A stretch of 33,419 nt of DNA from Chromatiales bacterium (ex Bugula neritina AB1) (GCA_001730015.1 MDLA01000169.1:1-33419), one strand, 5' to 3'. Counted from the stretch's first letter, positions 1 through 8,481 are shown. Notes: generated from the sequence alone by a model not told the origin. Program-made: numbers and translations.

Positions 1-37
1 CACTTGGCAACCTGCCTGAGCCTCCCTCGACCCATAG

Positions 38-322
38 ATTCTGCTGAGGAGGCAATACTTAACGCAAGAGAAAAACACGCTAAAACCAGCAGCAGCGTTA
101 GTGGAAACCTTATCTCGCATTCAGACTCTATATCAGCGGTACCGGGTATATCAGGTTGAGTCATTCGAATTACAGTCACTTAATTTTGTTAGCTTAAACT
201 ACGCAGGGGACCGGATCCCGTATCAACCGCAAGCCATTCAGTACGTGGACACAACCGCTTTCCAACGGGTACTTTCCAGGGGCCGTTCCAGATATATCCA
301 CTATTTGCAACCTGACGAATGA
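38..322 (+). other. Unrecognised open frame, possible gene remnant
   Basis: An open frame runs from the stop at 35 to a TGA at 320-322. The first plausible start codon is GTG at 101, giving 73 residues; the open part before it has no start. I recognise no family. The predicted peptide is rich in Gln, Arg and Tyr, with no signal peptide, membrane segment or known motif. A second unrecognised frame (327-542, 71 residues) follows directly. There is a GAGG sequence near 48-52 but none placed well for the GTG at 101. It may be a decayed gene or chance open sequence. Confidence that it is a real gene is low. Confidence 0.2.
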
Positions 323-592
323 GGCAATGCAATGCCCGATCCGTCGTCTTGCGGGATCTGGTTTTTCGTTGAAAACGGTGAACCCATTACCAGAATTTGA
401 GGAAGCAAGTCACATCCGGTTCACACCCGCAGACTGTATGGTACTGCGGCATGGCCGCACGACCAATGTGATTATTGCGAGAAACCGTTATTCAGCGAGG
501 AATGCGGGCGTGGTAAAAATGATCTCGAACACTACTGACTGAAAAAAGGTGCAACGCGCTGAACAGAGCACGAATTGATAGATGATGTAAAC
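323..592. other. Stretch without a recognised gene
   Basis: Between the unrecognised frame ending at 322 and the repeat starting at 593 I see only a 71-codon open frame (327-542, ATG start) whose product matches no family I know. No clear promoter, terminator or RNA gene is visible. Confidence 0.4.
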
Positions 593-776
593 CCTGGTGT
601 TGTATAGAATTTCGAGTTTAGAAGCTTATAGAGCTGTATAAAAGGCGCTGCACGGGGCTTATACTGGATTGAGCCTGGTCATTCCAAGTGATATTCAAAA
701 AAATTTAGTACAACGTCTTGGATGCTGCTATAGAAGCAGCGCAGCGGTTCCGGGCCGGATAATTATGCAACACCAG
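593..776 (+). repeat. MITE-like repeat, copy 1
   Basis: This element is about 183 bp and its ends form an inverted repeat: CTGGTGTTGTATA at 594-606 and TATGCAACACCAG at 764-776, with one mismatch in 13. It is nearly identical over its full length to 11045-11228, and in reverse complement to the last 95 bases of the window. It has no coding frame of note. The internal sequence GCTGCTATAGAAGCAGC (about 724-740) can form a hairpin. No clear target-site duplication is visible. A non-autonomous inverted-repeat element is the simplest reading; a conserved structured RNA is the alternative. Confidence 0.8.
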
Positions 777-837
777 AATATAGAGCTGACACAGCCCTTA
801 AACAGCAGGCAATCACCTTCTGACTTATAAACTATGT

Positions 838-1827
838 CTAAAGCCCGAACCTCTGTCGGTATTCAGCTGGACCTATGCCGGTATGACGAATAAACGTCCG
901 ACGCATTCGTTCATGGTTTTTGAAACCCAGCTGAAGCGATATCTTTTTGATCGGGATACTAGTCGTTTCGAGCATTATTTTAGCTCGCTCGAAACGTATA
1001 AGCTCTACTGCTCTCCCCGGCGGGTAGCCCACATGTCCGGCATAGGCGCGTGAGAAATTTCGCGGGCTCATATCTACGCGCTTTGCAAGTACCTCAACTG
1101 ATAGATCTGCCTGCATATTCTGATCAATCCAGGTGTTGAGTTCTTCAAACTTATCGGTTTGCTCTGAGGCTTGGAACAGCAATGAGGAGCTGAATTGCAA
1201 TTGCGTTCCTGTCCTTCTCAGATACAAAACCAGGTTTCTGGCAACGCTAAGCGCAATTCTTCGACTATGGTCTTCTTCCACCAATGCAAGGCATAAATCA
1301 ATTCCAGCAGTGACTCCAGCGGTTGACGCAAAGTTTCCCTGGTTTATAAAGATAGGCTCGCAGACGACATCGAGTTCCGGATAGTCCGCACGAAGCTTAT
1401 CGGTCCAGCGCCAGTGCGTTGTGACGGTTCGATTGCCGAGCAATCCGGTTTCTGCTGTCAGAAATACTCCCATACAGGTTGAGATCACGCGCCTGGCCAC
1501 CGGCATTGCCATTTTAAGCCAGCTGACTACATCGGTGTTAGATACCGCATCAAACACTCCGTTACCGCCAGCTACTACCAGTGTGTCGATTGTCGGTATA
1601 GCCAGTTCACTCAGCGATTGTGTATTGATCTCAATACCGGTGTCGGTTGCGACAAGACCGCCTTTATCCGAGGCAATCACCACCTCATAGCGCAGAGCCT
1701 GCTCAGAGAGCTCTGCATTTGCTGAGGAAAACACCTGTGCCGGGCCAGTTACGTCGAGCAACGTAACTCCCGGGTACACAACAAACACCACAAGGCGATG
1801 TTTGGCTTTGGCATGATTAGAGGTCAT
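838..1827 (-). CDS. GlxA-family AraC transcriptional regulator (DJ-1/PfpI domain + HTH)
   Basis: This is a 329-residue regulator. The N-terminal ~200 residues are a DJ-1/PfpI amidase-like domain (strand motif VVFVVYPGVTLLDVTGP, then STCMGVFLTAETGLL with the nucleophile-elbow Cys). The C-terminal ~90 residues are an AraC-type double helix-turn-helix (LSVEVLAKRVDMSPRNFSR and the KISLQLGFKNHERMRRTF segment). The frame is open to 1884, but I chose ATG at 1827 because AAGGA lies just upstream and the extra 19 residues do not look like the family. Proteins of this architecture include GbdR and FtrA types that activate catabolic genes, often with a ligand-sensing N domain that is not catalytic. It is divergent from the MFS gene, with only 42 bp between start codons, and probably controls that gene and possibly the Rieske gene. 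The inducer is unknown. Confidence 0.88.
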   Translation of the reverse strand: MTSNHAKAKHRLVVFVVYPGVTLLDVTGPAQVFSSANAELSEQALRYEVVIASDKGGLVATDTGIEINTQSLSELAIPTIDTLVVAGGNGVFDAVSNTDVVSWLKMAMPVARRVISTCMGVFLTAETGLLGNRTVTTHWRWTDKLRADYPELDVVCEPIFINQGNFASTAGVTAGIDLCLALVEEDHSRRIALSVARNLVLYLRRTGTQLQFSSSLLFQASEQTDKFEELNTWIDQNMQADLSVEVLAKRVDMSPRNFSRAYAGHVGYPPGRAVELIRFERAKIMLETTSIPIKKISLQLGFKNHERMRRTFIRHTGIGPAEYRQRFGL

Positions 1828-1869
1828 GTTGTCCTTTATGCCACATTTCATCAACACTAAGCTAGCGGC

Positions 1870-3096
1870 ATGAACAAGCAACATCTGTCCAGATACTTTA
1901 ACCAGGCGATTATAGTGGTCGCTCTGGGGTTTATGGCATTAGCATTTGCCTACTCCGTCCGCGCCATTCTCAGTCTAGCGATGCCAATCTGGGAGAGAGA
2001 ACTCGACTGGTCGAGGGGTGACGTATCGAATATCGCCGCGGTCACGCTGGTGATTATGGCTGTTGTTGCGCCACTGTCCGGCATTCTGCTTGATCGGAAA
2101 GGGCTGCGCTTTACTTTGCTTGTGGGATTGATAGCGGTTTGCGCATCATCGATCCTCGTCAGTCTCGCGCAAAGCACACCTACCCTGTTTATCGGGTTTG
2201 CGCTCATGGGCGGTGTCGGCTTTGGCATAGTCTCTACGCACATTGTTGCTGCCGCTGTGGCTCGCGTATTTCCGGATCATGTAGGATTCGCTTCCGGTAT
2301 AGCCACCTCCGGTTCCAGCGCCGGGCAGTTTCTGATAGTACCTTTGATCGCCGTTCTCCTAAGTAACTTCAGCTGGCAGTGGGGCTTTGCAGCGCTGGGC
2401 ATAGGTACGGCACTTTTAATACCGTTCGTTTGGCTGATACCCGATGATAATTGCGAGGAGACGGATAGCCCCGGTACCGTTCAGTCGGCTAGCTCCAGCG
2501 TCTGGCTTACTGATCTACGCCATTTGATGCTCAGTCCGGTATTTCACTTGTTATTCTGGAGCTACCTGCTTTGCGGCTATACAACAACCGGCGTGATTGA
2601 AACACATCTGCTCCCATACGCCGATCTGTGCGGGTTCGCCCCTATTCCGAGCGCAAGTGCTTACGGACTACTATCTGTGGTCAATCTGGCTGGCATGATC
2701 GGCATCGGATGGCTAGCCGATCGAGTCAATAGACCACTATTGCTGGCAGGCATTTATCTGGTTCGAGGGTTCACGTTCTGGTTACTGTTAAATATTGGCT
2801 CCAGCTACGAAAATCTGCTGCTGTTTGCGGTGATCTTCGGCATCGTGGATTACTCTACTGTTCCCGTAACCACCAGTCTGGTGAGCAGCCATCTGGGGCT
2901 GCGAACGGTGGGCTTCGTTATGGGCTTGCTAACTGCCGGACACCAGCTGGGCGCCGCCATTGGAGCTGGTTTCGGTGGATATATGTTCGACAAAAGCGAA
3001 ACCTATGATCTGGTCTGGGGTAGCTCTATCGTGCTGTCTGCCATAGCGGGTTTACTGGTTTTTCTCATGCGGGAGAAACCGCCAGTGCCAACTTAA
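1870..3096 (+). CDS. MFS transporter, monocarboxylate/OFA-like
   Basis: This 408-residue inner-membrane protein has about 12 hydrophobic helices, a central cytoplasmic loop around residues 195-215 (acidic, Ser-rich) and the MFS motif between helices 2 and 3 (SGILLDRKGLR). Gly-rich helices such as GFALMGGVGFGIVSTH and GFASGIATSGSSAGQF resemble the monocarboxylate/oxalate-formate antiporter branch, so an organic anion is the likely substrate; this is inference from family. It sits between its divergent AraC-type regulator and a Rieske oxygenase, which suggests uptake of the compound that the oxygenase attacks. The TAA stop is immediately followed by a dispersed repeat with a CCTGGTGT head. The ribosome site before ATG 1870 is weak. 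Confidence 0.88.
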   Translation: MNKQHLSRYFNQAIIVVALGFMALAFAYSVRAILSLAMPIWERELDWSRGDVSNIAAVTLVIMAVVAPLSGILLDRKGLRFTLLVGLIAVCASSILVSLAQSTPTLFIGFALMGGVGFGIVSTHIVAAAVARVFPDHVGFASGIATSGSSAGQFLIVPLIAVLLSNFSWQWGFAALGIGTALLIPFVWLIPDDNCEETDSPGTVQSASSSVWLTDLRHLMLSPVFHLLFWSYLLCGYTTTGVIETHLLPYADLCGFAPIPSASAYGLLSVVNLAGMIGIGWLADRVNRPLLLAGIYLVRGFTFWLLLNIGSSYENLLLFAVIFGIVDYSTVPVTTSLVSSHLGLRTVGFVMGLLTAGHQLGAAIGAGFGGYMFDKSETYDLVWGSSIVLSAIAGLLVFLMREKPPVPT

Positions 3097-3168
3097 CCCT
3101 GGTGTGAAAAGATCAGGTCGGCGCGATATCCTCGCCACCTCATGAATAATACGGGTTAATGATGAGTA
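3097..3168 (+). repeat. Short dispersed repeat R2, copy A
   Basis: This stretch closely matches 11268-11340. Shared features in order are CCTGGTGT, AGGTCGGCGCGATATCCTCG, then a TATAATGCGGGCTAA-like or GAATAATACGGGTTAA segment. It starts one base after the stop of the MFS gene. Its CCTGGTGT head is the same as the end of the 183-bp MITE-like element. A degenerate reverse third copy of the tail lies near 10957-10985. It is not a classical terminator because no T tract follows the GC-rich part. Confidence 0.65.
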
Positions 3169-3433
3169 CTAAACTGCAAAATGGCGCATCGCGATAGTGA
3201 CCCGTAAATCCGATTGACAGTATTTATCAGAACATGACCTGCCGGGGCTTATGTAACAAGGTGCATGCCCTTTGCACGCTGACACATACCCGGGCCAGAC
3301 CTGACGTGTATTTTTTAAACAATATAACGCCAGCCTTTCCAACCCTCTCAATCACAGAGGACGCATCAGCGTAAATCCCGCTATCTGTTCGGGAATAGGA
3401 TAACGTTAGAAACAATACGAGCACTTTTTCCAG
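3169..3433. other. Intergenic region before the Rieske gene
   Basis: I see no gene on either strand. A TTGACA lies at about 3214-3219 but has no convincing -10 at 16-18 bp. AATATAAC near 3321-3328 could be a -10 but lacks a good -35. The promoter of the Rieske gene presumably lies here. Confidence 0.35.
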
Positions 3434-4549
3434 ATGAACACTCTGCACGATTGTAGAAAAAACGTCGAACAGGCAAGCTGCCTTCCGCCACAATACTACG
3501 TTTCCAGCGCACGCCATACAGAAGAAGTAAACAAACTGTTCACTCAGCAGTGGCTCGGCATCGGACGTAGCGATGTGGTAAAAAACGCGGGCGACTACGT
3601 TACTCTGACAATTGCCAATGTGCCGATTATCCTGCTACGAGATTCCGGCGATCAGTTACGAGCCTATAATAATTCCTGTCGTCACCGGGGCGCACAACTC
3701 TTGCAGGGCAGCGGAGAATGCCGTCAGATACGCTGTCCGTTTCACTGCTGGACTTATGGTCTCGACGGCCTGCTTAAGGGAGCTCCACACCTCGACGGCA
3801 TTAAAGACTTTGATCGCAACGATTTCGGTCTGGTTGAGTTCACGGTAAAAACTCACGCTGGCTTTACATTTCTTTGCATGGCAGATAAACCGCCACCCTT
3901 TGAGCAATTTATCGGTGACTTCGACACGTACCATAGCGCCTGGCCACTGGCATCCCTGATTACCACACGCCGGCGCGAGTTCAGTGTCGAATGCAACTGG
4001 AAAGCATTTCTCGATGTATTCAACGAGTACTACCATTTGCAGTATGTACACAAGGATTCGATCAACGATCTATACAATCCTCCAAATCCTGCCGACAGCA
4101 CCAGTGGCTCATTCGCAACTCAGTTCGGTGCAACCGAAGGAACCGGAGCACTGCTGCAGCATCAGCAGGATCACGCATTACCGCTGATGCCGAATCTGCC
4201 AGACCGGGAGGCAAACGGTGCACGCTATACCTGGCTATTTCCGAACATGACGTTCGCTGCAGGCAAGGATTCGATCTGGGTCTATGAAGCCTACCCGCTC
4301 GATGCTAATCACTGCCATGTAATACAGAGTATCTGCTTCCCCGAGCAAACAATCACCCTGCCCGGTTTTGCTGACAAAGCGCGATTTTATTATGATCGCC
4401 TCGACGCTGCAATGGAGGAAGATCGAATAGCGCTGGAAAACCAGCACCGTGGCCTGCGCTCACCGTTTGCCTCAGCCGGTCGGTTCTCGCCAGCACTAGA
4501 ACCCAATGTGGCGGCTTTTGCACACTGGTATGCCGGTATTATGGGGTAG
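3434..4549 (+). CDS. Rieske aromatic-ring-hydroxylating-type oxygenase, alpha subunit
   Basis: This is a 371-residue non-heme iron oxygenase. The Rieske [2Fe-2S] ligands are C82-x-H84 and C101-x2-H104 (CRHRG ... CPFHCWTYGLDG). The mononuclear iron site follows at about residues 194-206 (FNEYYHLQYVH, with H201 and H206), and a C-terminal EDRIALENQHRGL segment is typical of the family. The protein resembles choline, carnitine and glycine-betaine monooxygenase types more than dioxygenases of large aromatics, so demethylation or hydroxylation of a quaternary amine or small acid is possible; the substrate is not shown by the sequence. No reductase gene is adjacent, so electrons must come from elsewhere. 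It lies 337 bp downstream of the MFS gene and may form a catabolic unit with it. Confidence 0.9.
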   Translation: MNTLHDCRKNVEQASCLPPQYYVSSARHTEEVNKLFTQQWLGIGRSDVVKNAGDYVTLTIANVPIILLRDSGDQLRAYNNSCRHRGAQLLQGSGECRQIRCPFHCWTYGLDGLLKGAPHLDGIKDFDRNDFGLVEFTVKTHAGFTFLCMADKPPPFEQFIGDFDTYHSAWPLASLITTRRREFSVECNWKAFLDVFNEYYHLQYVHKDSINDLYNPPNPADSTSGSFATQFGATEGTGALLQHQQDHALPLMPNLPDREANGARYTWLFPNMTFAAGKDSIWVYEAYPLDANHCHVIQSICFPEQTITLPGFADKARFYYDRLDAAMEEDRIALENQHRGLRSPFASAGRFSPALEPNVAAFAHWYAGIMG

Positions 4550-4586
4550 TATCGCTATGCCCCACTTCGACAGAATAAGGTGTTAT

Positions 4587-5447
4587 CTAGCCCAGGTAAT
4601 CAGACCACCGTCGCTCGCTGTTACCAAATACAAAAAAGTGTGGATTCAACAATGAATCTTTTGTGTTATAGCGAAGACTCTGCATGTTAGTGTCGGTGAT
4701 ATTTCCACCGGCCTCCTCGACAATGCACTGTGCGGCGGCAGTGTCCCACTCGCCGGTCGGACCCAGACAAGCATAGATGTCTGCGCGACCCTCCGCCACC
4801 AGGCACGATTTTAAAGCTCCACCCATACGTAATTTTTTATGCTCGCCCAGGTTCTCAAGAAACCGGCGTAGATGAGTACCACTTCTATTGCCCCAACCCA
4901 GCGCAACGGTGACTCGTCTTGCAGACGCGGTACGTACTCTGATCCTGCGTGCAGCTTCATTCGCTACCTGCTTCCACGCTCCGATACCCTGGCAGGCACA
5001 ATAGGTGATATCCAGCACAGGTGCATGCACCACCCCCAGTATGGGAACACCGTTTTGAATCAGCGCGATATTAACGCTGAATTCTCCGTTCTGTTTAATG
5101 AACTCGCGCGTGCCATCGAGCGGATCAACCAGCCAGTAGGTGTCCCACTTACTGCGTTCTGTCCGTGTGATCGCGCTGGATTCTTCTGTGAGGATCGGTA
5201 TGTCTGAATCCAGTGATCTCAGCTTCTCGACTATTATATTGTTAGCCGCAAGGTCAGCAGCGGTCAGCGGTGTTTTGTCCGTTTTCTGAATGACTTCAAT
5301 GTCGGGTGAAAATAGCTCGAGAATTCTACTTCCGGCGAGCTTGGCCAGCTCAACCACCGCATCAACACGACAGGAATCACCGCCAGCATCAGCCGGTATT
5401 CCCGCTGCAGCATAGTTATTGTCAGCCTGTGCGGGAGCAATTCCCAT
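4587..5447 (-). CDS. cysQ: 3'(2'),5'-bisphosphate nucleotidase CysQ
   Basis: This is a 286-residue member of the inositol-monophosphatase superfamily. The metal-binding signature is clear: EES, then DPLDGTREFIKQNGEF, then GEWDTAAAQCIVEEAGG, in exactly the form seen in CysQ rather than SuhB. CysQ removes the 3'-phosphate of PAP produced in sulfate assimilation and is salt-sensitive in many bacteria. The N terminus carries about 20 residues (Ala/Asp-rich) more than usual, and the start at 5447 is only moderately supported. It lies 153 bp downstream of doeA on the same strand and converges with the Rieske gene, 37 bp away. Its placement in an osmolyte neighbourhood is probably chance, since cysQ is normally found alone. 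Confidence 0.85.
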   Translation of the reverse strand: MGIAPAQADNNYAAAGIPADAGGDSCRVDAVVELAKLAGSRILELFSPDIEVIQKTDKTPLTAADLAANNIIVEKLRSLDSDIPILTEESSAITRTERSKWDTYWLVDPLDGTREFIKQNGEFSVNIALIQNGVPILGVVHAPVLDITYCACQGIGAWKQVANEAARRIRVRTASARRVTVALGWGNRSGTHLRRFLENLGEHKKLRMGGALKSCLVAEGRADIYACLGPTGEWDTAAAQCIVEEAGGNITDTNMQSLRYNTKDSLLNPHFFVFGNSERRWSDYLG

Positions 5448-5600
5448 CGCTTAGCCAATCCTTAATTGGTTAGTGCCCGTGCATAGACAGGAACGTAAAC
5501 AGGAACACTCAAATACGTGGTATTCCGACTGCTATAGTCTAGTCTATGAAGGCTGCCGTGATGACGCAGAGTGTATTATGGGACAGCAAGGCTGGGAACA

Positions 5601-6788
5601 TTATCCCTTAACCAATAATTTGCGCGGAACACTGGCCAGGCATTCCGGTTCTCCGTCGCCTATTACGATACTCTCGGTGATTTCAAACCCCCAGCCATCC
5701 ATCCATAAACCGGTCATAAAGTGGAAGGTCATGTTCTTTTCCAACACCGTTTTATCTCCCGGGCGTAGTGACATTGTGCGCTCGCCCCAATCCGGCGGAT
5801 ACGATATTCCGATCGGGTAGCCGGTGCGATTGTCCTTGTTTATTCCGTATTTTTTCAGTACGCGAAAAAATGCAACGGCGATATCTTCACAGCGATTTCC
5901 GGCTTTCGCCACCTCAAGCCCGGCCTCCATTCCTTCGAGTATTGCTTTTTCAGCATCGAGAAAGGTCTGCGTCGGCTTGCCTAGAAACACAGTTCGCGAA
6001 AGCGGACAATGGTAGCGACGATGGACACCTGCAATTTCAAAGAAAGTGCCTTCACCTGATTTCATCGGCTGGTCATCCCAGGTAAGGTGCGGCGCGGAGG
6101 CATCTTCACCGGAGGGCAGCAAGGGTACTATCGCCGGATAATCACCACCCGCACCGATTTCATGATCGTGGCGCAGGCTGGCATCGTAGATCTCTGCCAC
6201 CAGATCACACTTGCGTATGCCAGGCTCTATTTTATCGAAAATGCGCTGGTGCATTTTTTCAACGAATTTACCCGCAATACGCATATATTCAATTTCCTGC
6301 TCAGACTTGACCGCCCGCTGCCAGTTCACCAGACCCGTTGCATCTTTGAACACAGCATGGGGTAAATGCCTGCTCAGCGATGCAAAAGCCGCCGCAGAAA
6401 ACCAGTAGTTGTCCATTTCGACGCCAATAGTACCTCTACTCCACCTGCGCTCTTCGATGCGCGCACTGAGGTAGTCCATAGGGTGCCGTTCAGTCGACTG
6501 GACGTATTCATCAGGGTAGCCGATGATATTATCGTGCTGCAGATAGCAGGTGCGTTTAGCCCCGTTGCCGTCCTGCCCGCGACCAAACCAGACGGGCTGC
6601 CCGTCAAGTGCTACCAGCACGCACTGGTGCACATAAAAAGACCAGCCATCATAGCCGGTCAGCCAGGCCATATTCGATGGATCAGACACGAGCAGCAGAT
6701 CTATATTATCGCGCTGCATTGCTTCGCGGGTTTTTGCCAGACGACTATCGTATTCAGCTTGCGGGAAATGAAGATCAGGAGAGAGCAT
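5601..6788 (-). CDS. doeA: Ectoine hydrolase DoeA (EutD)
   Basis: This is a 395-residue M24-family (creatinase/prolidase fold) enzyme that matches the ectoine hydrolase subfamily throughout. Examples are LLVSDPSNMAWLTGYDGWSF near residue 32, IGVEMDNYWFSAAAF near 120, GGDYPAIVPLLPSGEDASAP near 215 and the C-terminal FHFMTGLWMDGWGFEITESI. DoeA opens the ectoine ring to N-acetyl-2,4-diaminobutyrate, which DoeB then deacetylates. No doeB, doeC, doeD, eutC or ectoine transporter gene is in the window. The reading frame is intact and of normal length. Upstream on the same strand, 79 bp away, lies a wrecked eutB gene, which is the expected neighbour in rhizobial-type eut clusters. The ribosome-binding site before ATG 6788 is poor. 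Confidence 0.93.
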   Translation of the reverse strand: MLSPDLHFPQAEYDSRLAKTREAMQRDNIDLLLVSDPSNMAWLTGYDGWSFYVHQCVLVALDGQPVWFGRGQDGNGAKRTCYLQHDNIIGYPDEYVQSTERHPMDYLSARIEERRWSRGTIGVEMDNYWFSAAAFASLSRHLPHAVFKDATGLVNWQRAVKSEQEIEYMRIAGKFVEKMHQRIFDKIEPGIRKCDLVAEIYDASLRHDHEIGAGGDYPAIVPLLPSGEDASAPHLTWDDQPMKSGEGTFFEIAGVHRRYHCPLSRTVFLGKPTQTFLDAEKAILEGMEAGLEVAKAGNRCEDIAVAFFRVLKKYGINKDNRTGYPIGISYPPDWGERTMSLRPGDKTVLEKNMTFHFMTGLWMDGWGFEITESIVIGDGEPECLASVPRKLLVKG

Positions 6789-6867
6789 ATAGAGAATTCT
6801 GTCTTTATTGTTTGTTGATACGAAAAGTAAAGCCGAAACTCAGCAACCGGCAACCGTTGCTACAGCA

Positions 6868-7237
6868 TCAGCTTAGATCGACATCCTCCCCGCTGATTAT
6901 CCGGTGGTGGAGCTGCATGCCTATATTACCACCGCTCAAAAAAACAACTGCTGTACCAGTCAAATTGATCATAGGCGAGCCCGAGCCCGTGGTTTCCTGT
7001 TGAGACGGCCACCACGCCGCACTACCGCTGTGTTTTATCGAGATGGACAATAGCATTAGCGGCCCCGCGTATGATAAAGCTGCCGGTCACCTGCTGATGT
7101 TCACGTTTCTGGTAAACCGGCTTGCCATGAAGATTCGACAGACACTCTGATCGGCTTACCGCTGTGGTGCGGATAAGCGTGCCACCAGCGTTTCCTGCAG
7201 CATTGATATCGTCAGGATCGGGGGTTTTACCCGATTT
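6868..7237 (-). pseudogene. eutB: eutB remnant (hydroxyectoine-utilisation dehydratase, threonine-dehydratase family)
   Basis: Reading the minus strand from 7237, the frame gives PDPDDINAA, then LIRTTAVSRSE, then REHQQVTGSFIIRGAANAI, which is the N-terminal PLP-lysine region of serine/threonine dehydratases. The normal TGSFKxRGA is here TGSFIIRGA, so the catalytic Lys is replaced by Ile. A TAG interrupts the frame at 7022-7024, after which VVAVSTGNHGLGLAYD continues. Then roughly 200 codons are missing and, in another frame, AVVFLSGGNIGMQLHHRII and a TGA at 6868-6870 give the family's C terminus. The LEHQQ-like and SGxNI-x-M-x-LH-x-R wording fits EutB better than IlvA. The identification is by eye and strong for the family, and is supported for EutB by the adjacent doeA. 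The gene cannot make an active enzyme. Confidence 0.82.
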
Positions 7238-7410
7238 TCAGGCATCCGGCAGTAAATCCATTCGGTATCAACGTCGTGTTGAAGCGGCACCCACTTATTC
7301 AGGTGCAACATTCTGGTGCGGGAATCACAAAGAGCGACGCCGCTAAGCCATTTCCCACTATATTTAAATTGTACACTCCGCGCGCAGACCGACGCAGCAA
7401 TGATATTTTT
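7238..7410. other. Leader region of serA
   Basis: No gene is visible beyond the eutB remnant. An AT-rich patch (about 7357-7376, ending TACACT) just before serA may hold the promoter, but no consensus -35 is evident. Confidence 0.3.
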
Positions 7411-8370
7411 ATGAAAATACTAATCGCCGATAGTTTCCCCGAAGCCTACCGCAGTGTGCTTGCCAAAAGCGGCCATGAAATCACGTTTAGCCCCGATCTC
7501 GACGCAGACTCCCTGAGCGGCGCAATCGGCGACAACGAAGCACTGATAGTGCGCAGCACCAAGGTACAGGCGGAGACTCTTAAGGCCGGCGAAAATCTCA
7601 AGCTGGTGATTCGCGCGGGTGCCGGCACCAATACCATCGACAAATCGTTTGCGGCGGAATCGGGTATTCGTGTGTGCAACGTACCGGGAGCAAACGCCGT
7701 TGCTGTAGCTGAACTTGCCATGGGCCTGATCCTATCCATCGATCGAAATATTCCCGATGGCGTAAGCGACCTTAACAAGGGCATCTGGGCCAAGAAAAAA
7801 TACTCTAAAGCACAAGGTTTGCTAGGACAGAAAATTGCAATTCTCGGTTTAGGATCGATCGGCTTTGCCGTTGCTGAACGCGCTAACGCCTTCGGCATGG
7901 AGGTGTTCGCTCTGGCAAAGCCCAATCGCAGCGCAGCTGCCGAACAGCGTATTAAAGATGCTCAAATTACCCAGCTTGACAGCATGGATGAACTGCTGGC
8001 TCAGTGCGATATTATCTCGCTGCACATGCCAGCTACGGATGAAACCCGAAATCTGGTTAACCCGGCATTTCTGGAAAAAATGAAGGAAAGCGCTATGCTG
8101 ATAAACACATCACGCGGCGAGCTGATTGATGAAGCAGCACTGCTACAAGCTATGCAATCGAAAGGTATTCGTGTCGGGCTAGACGTATACAACAACGAAC
8201 CCGGTGCCGCTGATAGCACTTTTTCATCTGAAATCGCAACACATCCGGCTGTCTGCAGTACGCATCATATAGGCGCATCAACCGAGCAGGCGCAAAATGC
8301 TGTAGCCGAAGGAGTCGTCGATGTTATCGCTGCATACACTGAGGGTGAATTTAAAAACTGCGTGAATTAG
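7411..8370 (+). CDS. serA: D-3-phosphoglycerate dehydrogenase, short form
   Basis: This is a 319-residue D-2-hydroxyacid dehydrogenase. The NAD-binding motif is ILGLGSIGFAVAERANAFG (about residues 150-168), followed by the catalytic Arg in NTSRGELIDEAAL, a Glu in the NNEPG segment and the catalytic His in CSTHHIGAS. An open frame extends upstream to 7276, but MKILIADSF at 7411 is the family start; no clear ribosome site precedes it. There is no C-terminal ACT or regulatory domain, so serine feedback of the E. coli kind is not expected. It oxidises 3-phosphoglycerate to 3-phosphohydroxypyruvate, the first step of serine synthesis. The assignment as SerA rather than another hydroxyacid dehydrogenase rests largely on serC directly downstream. 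Confidence 0.87.
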   Translation: MKILIADSFPEAYRSVLAKSGHEITFSPDLDADSLSGAIGDNEALIVRSTKVQAETLKAGENLKLVIRAGAGTNTIDKSFAAESGIRVCNVPGANAVAVAELAMGLILSIDRNIPDGVSDLNKGIWAKKKYSKAQGLLGQKIAILGLGSIGFAVAERANAFGMEVFALAKPNRSAAAEQRIKDAQITQLDSMDELLAQCDIISLHMPATDETRNLVNPAFLEKMKESAMLINTSRGELIDEAALLQAMQSKGIRVGLDVYNNEPGAADSTFSSEIATHPAVCSTHHIGASTEQAQNAVAEGVVDVIAAYTEGEFKNCVN

Positions 8371-8481
8371 CCCGGCTTGTTCACCAGCTCTTCGGCATCT
8401 TTAAATCCGACAACACAATTTGTATCCTGCATAATCAGTAATCATCGTCCGAATATCCACTAATGCCTCAAGGTAGAATCA

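Noticed and set aside
3227..3517. A 96-codon minus-strand frame upstream of and overlapping the Rieske gene
   Set aside because: It overlaps the Rieske start antisense, has no recognisable motif, and looks like a shadow.
5472..5512. Resemblance between 5471-5510 and 27841-27880 (shared GTGCCCGT, CATA, ACGTA, AGGA)
   Set aside because: About 29 of 40 bases match without gaps. This is near what the best chance match in a window this size might give, so I do not call it a repeat family.
8368..8433. A 21-codon minus-strand frame between serA and serC starting at an ATG and ending at TAA
   Set aside because: It reads like a plausible peptide but is very short, has no ribosome site, and nothing downstream on that strand except the antisense of serA.
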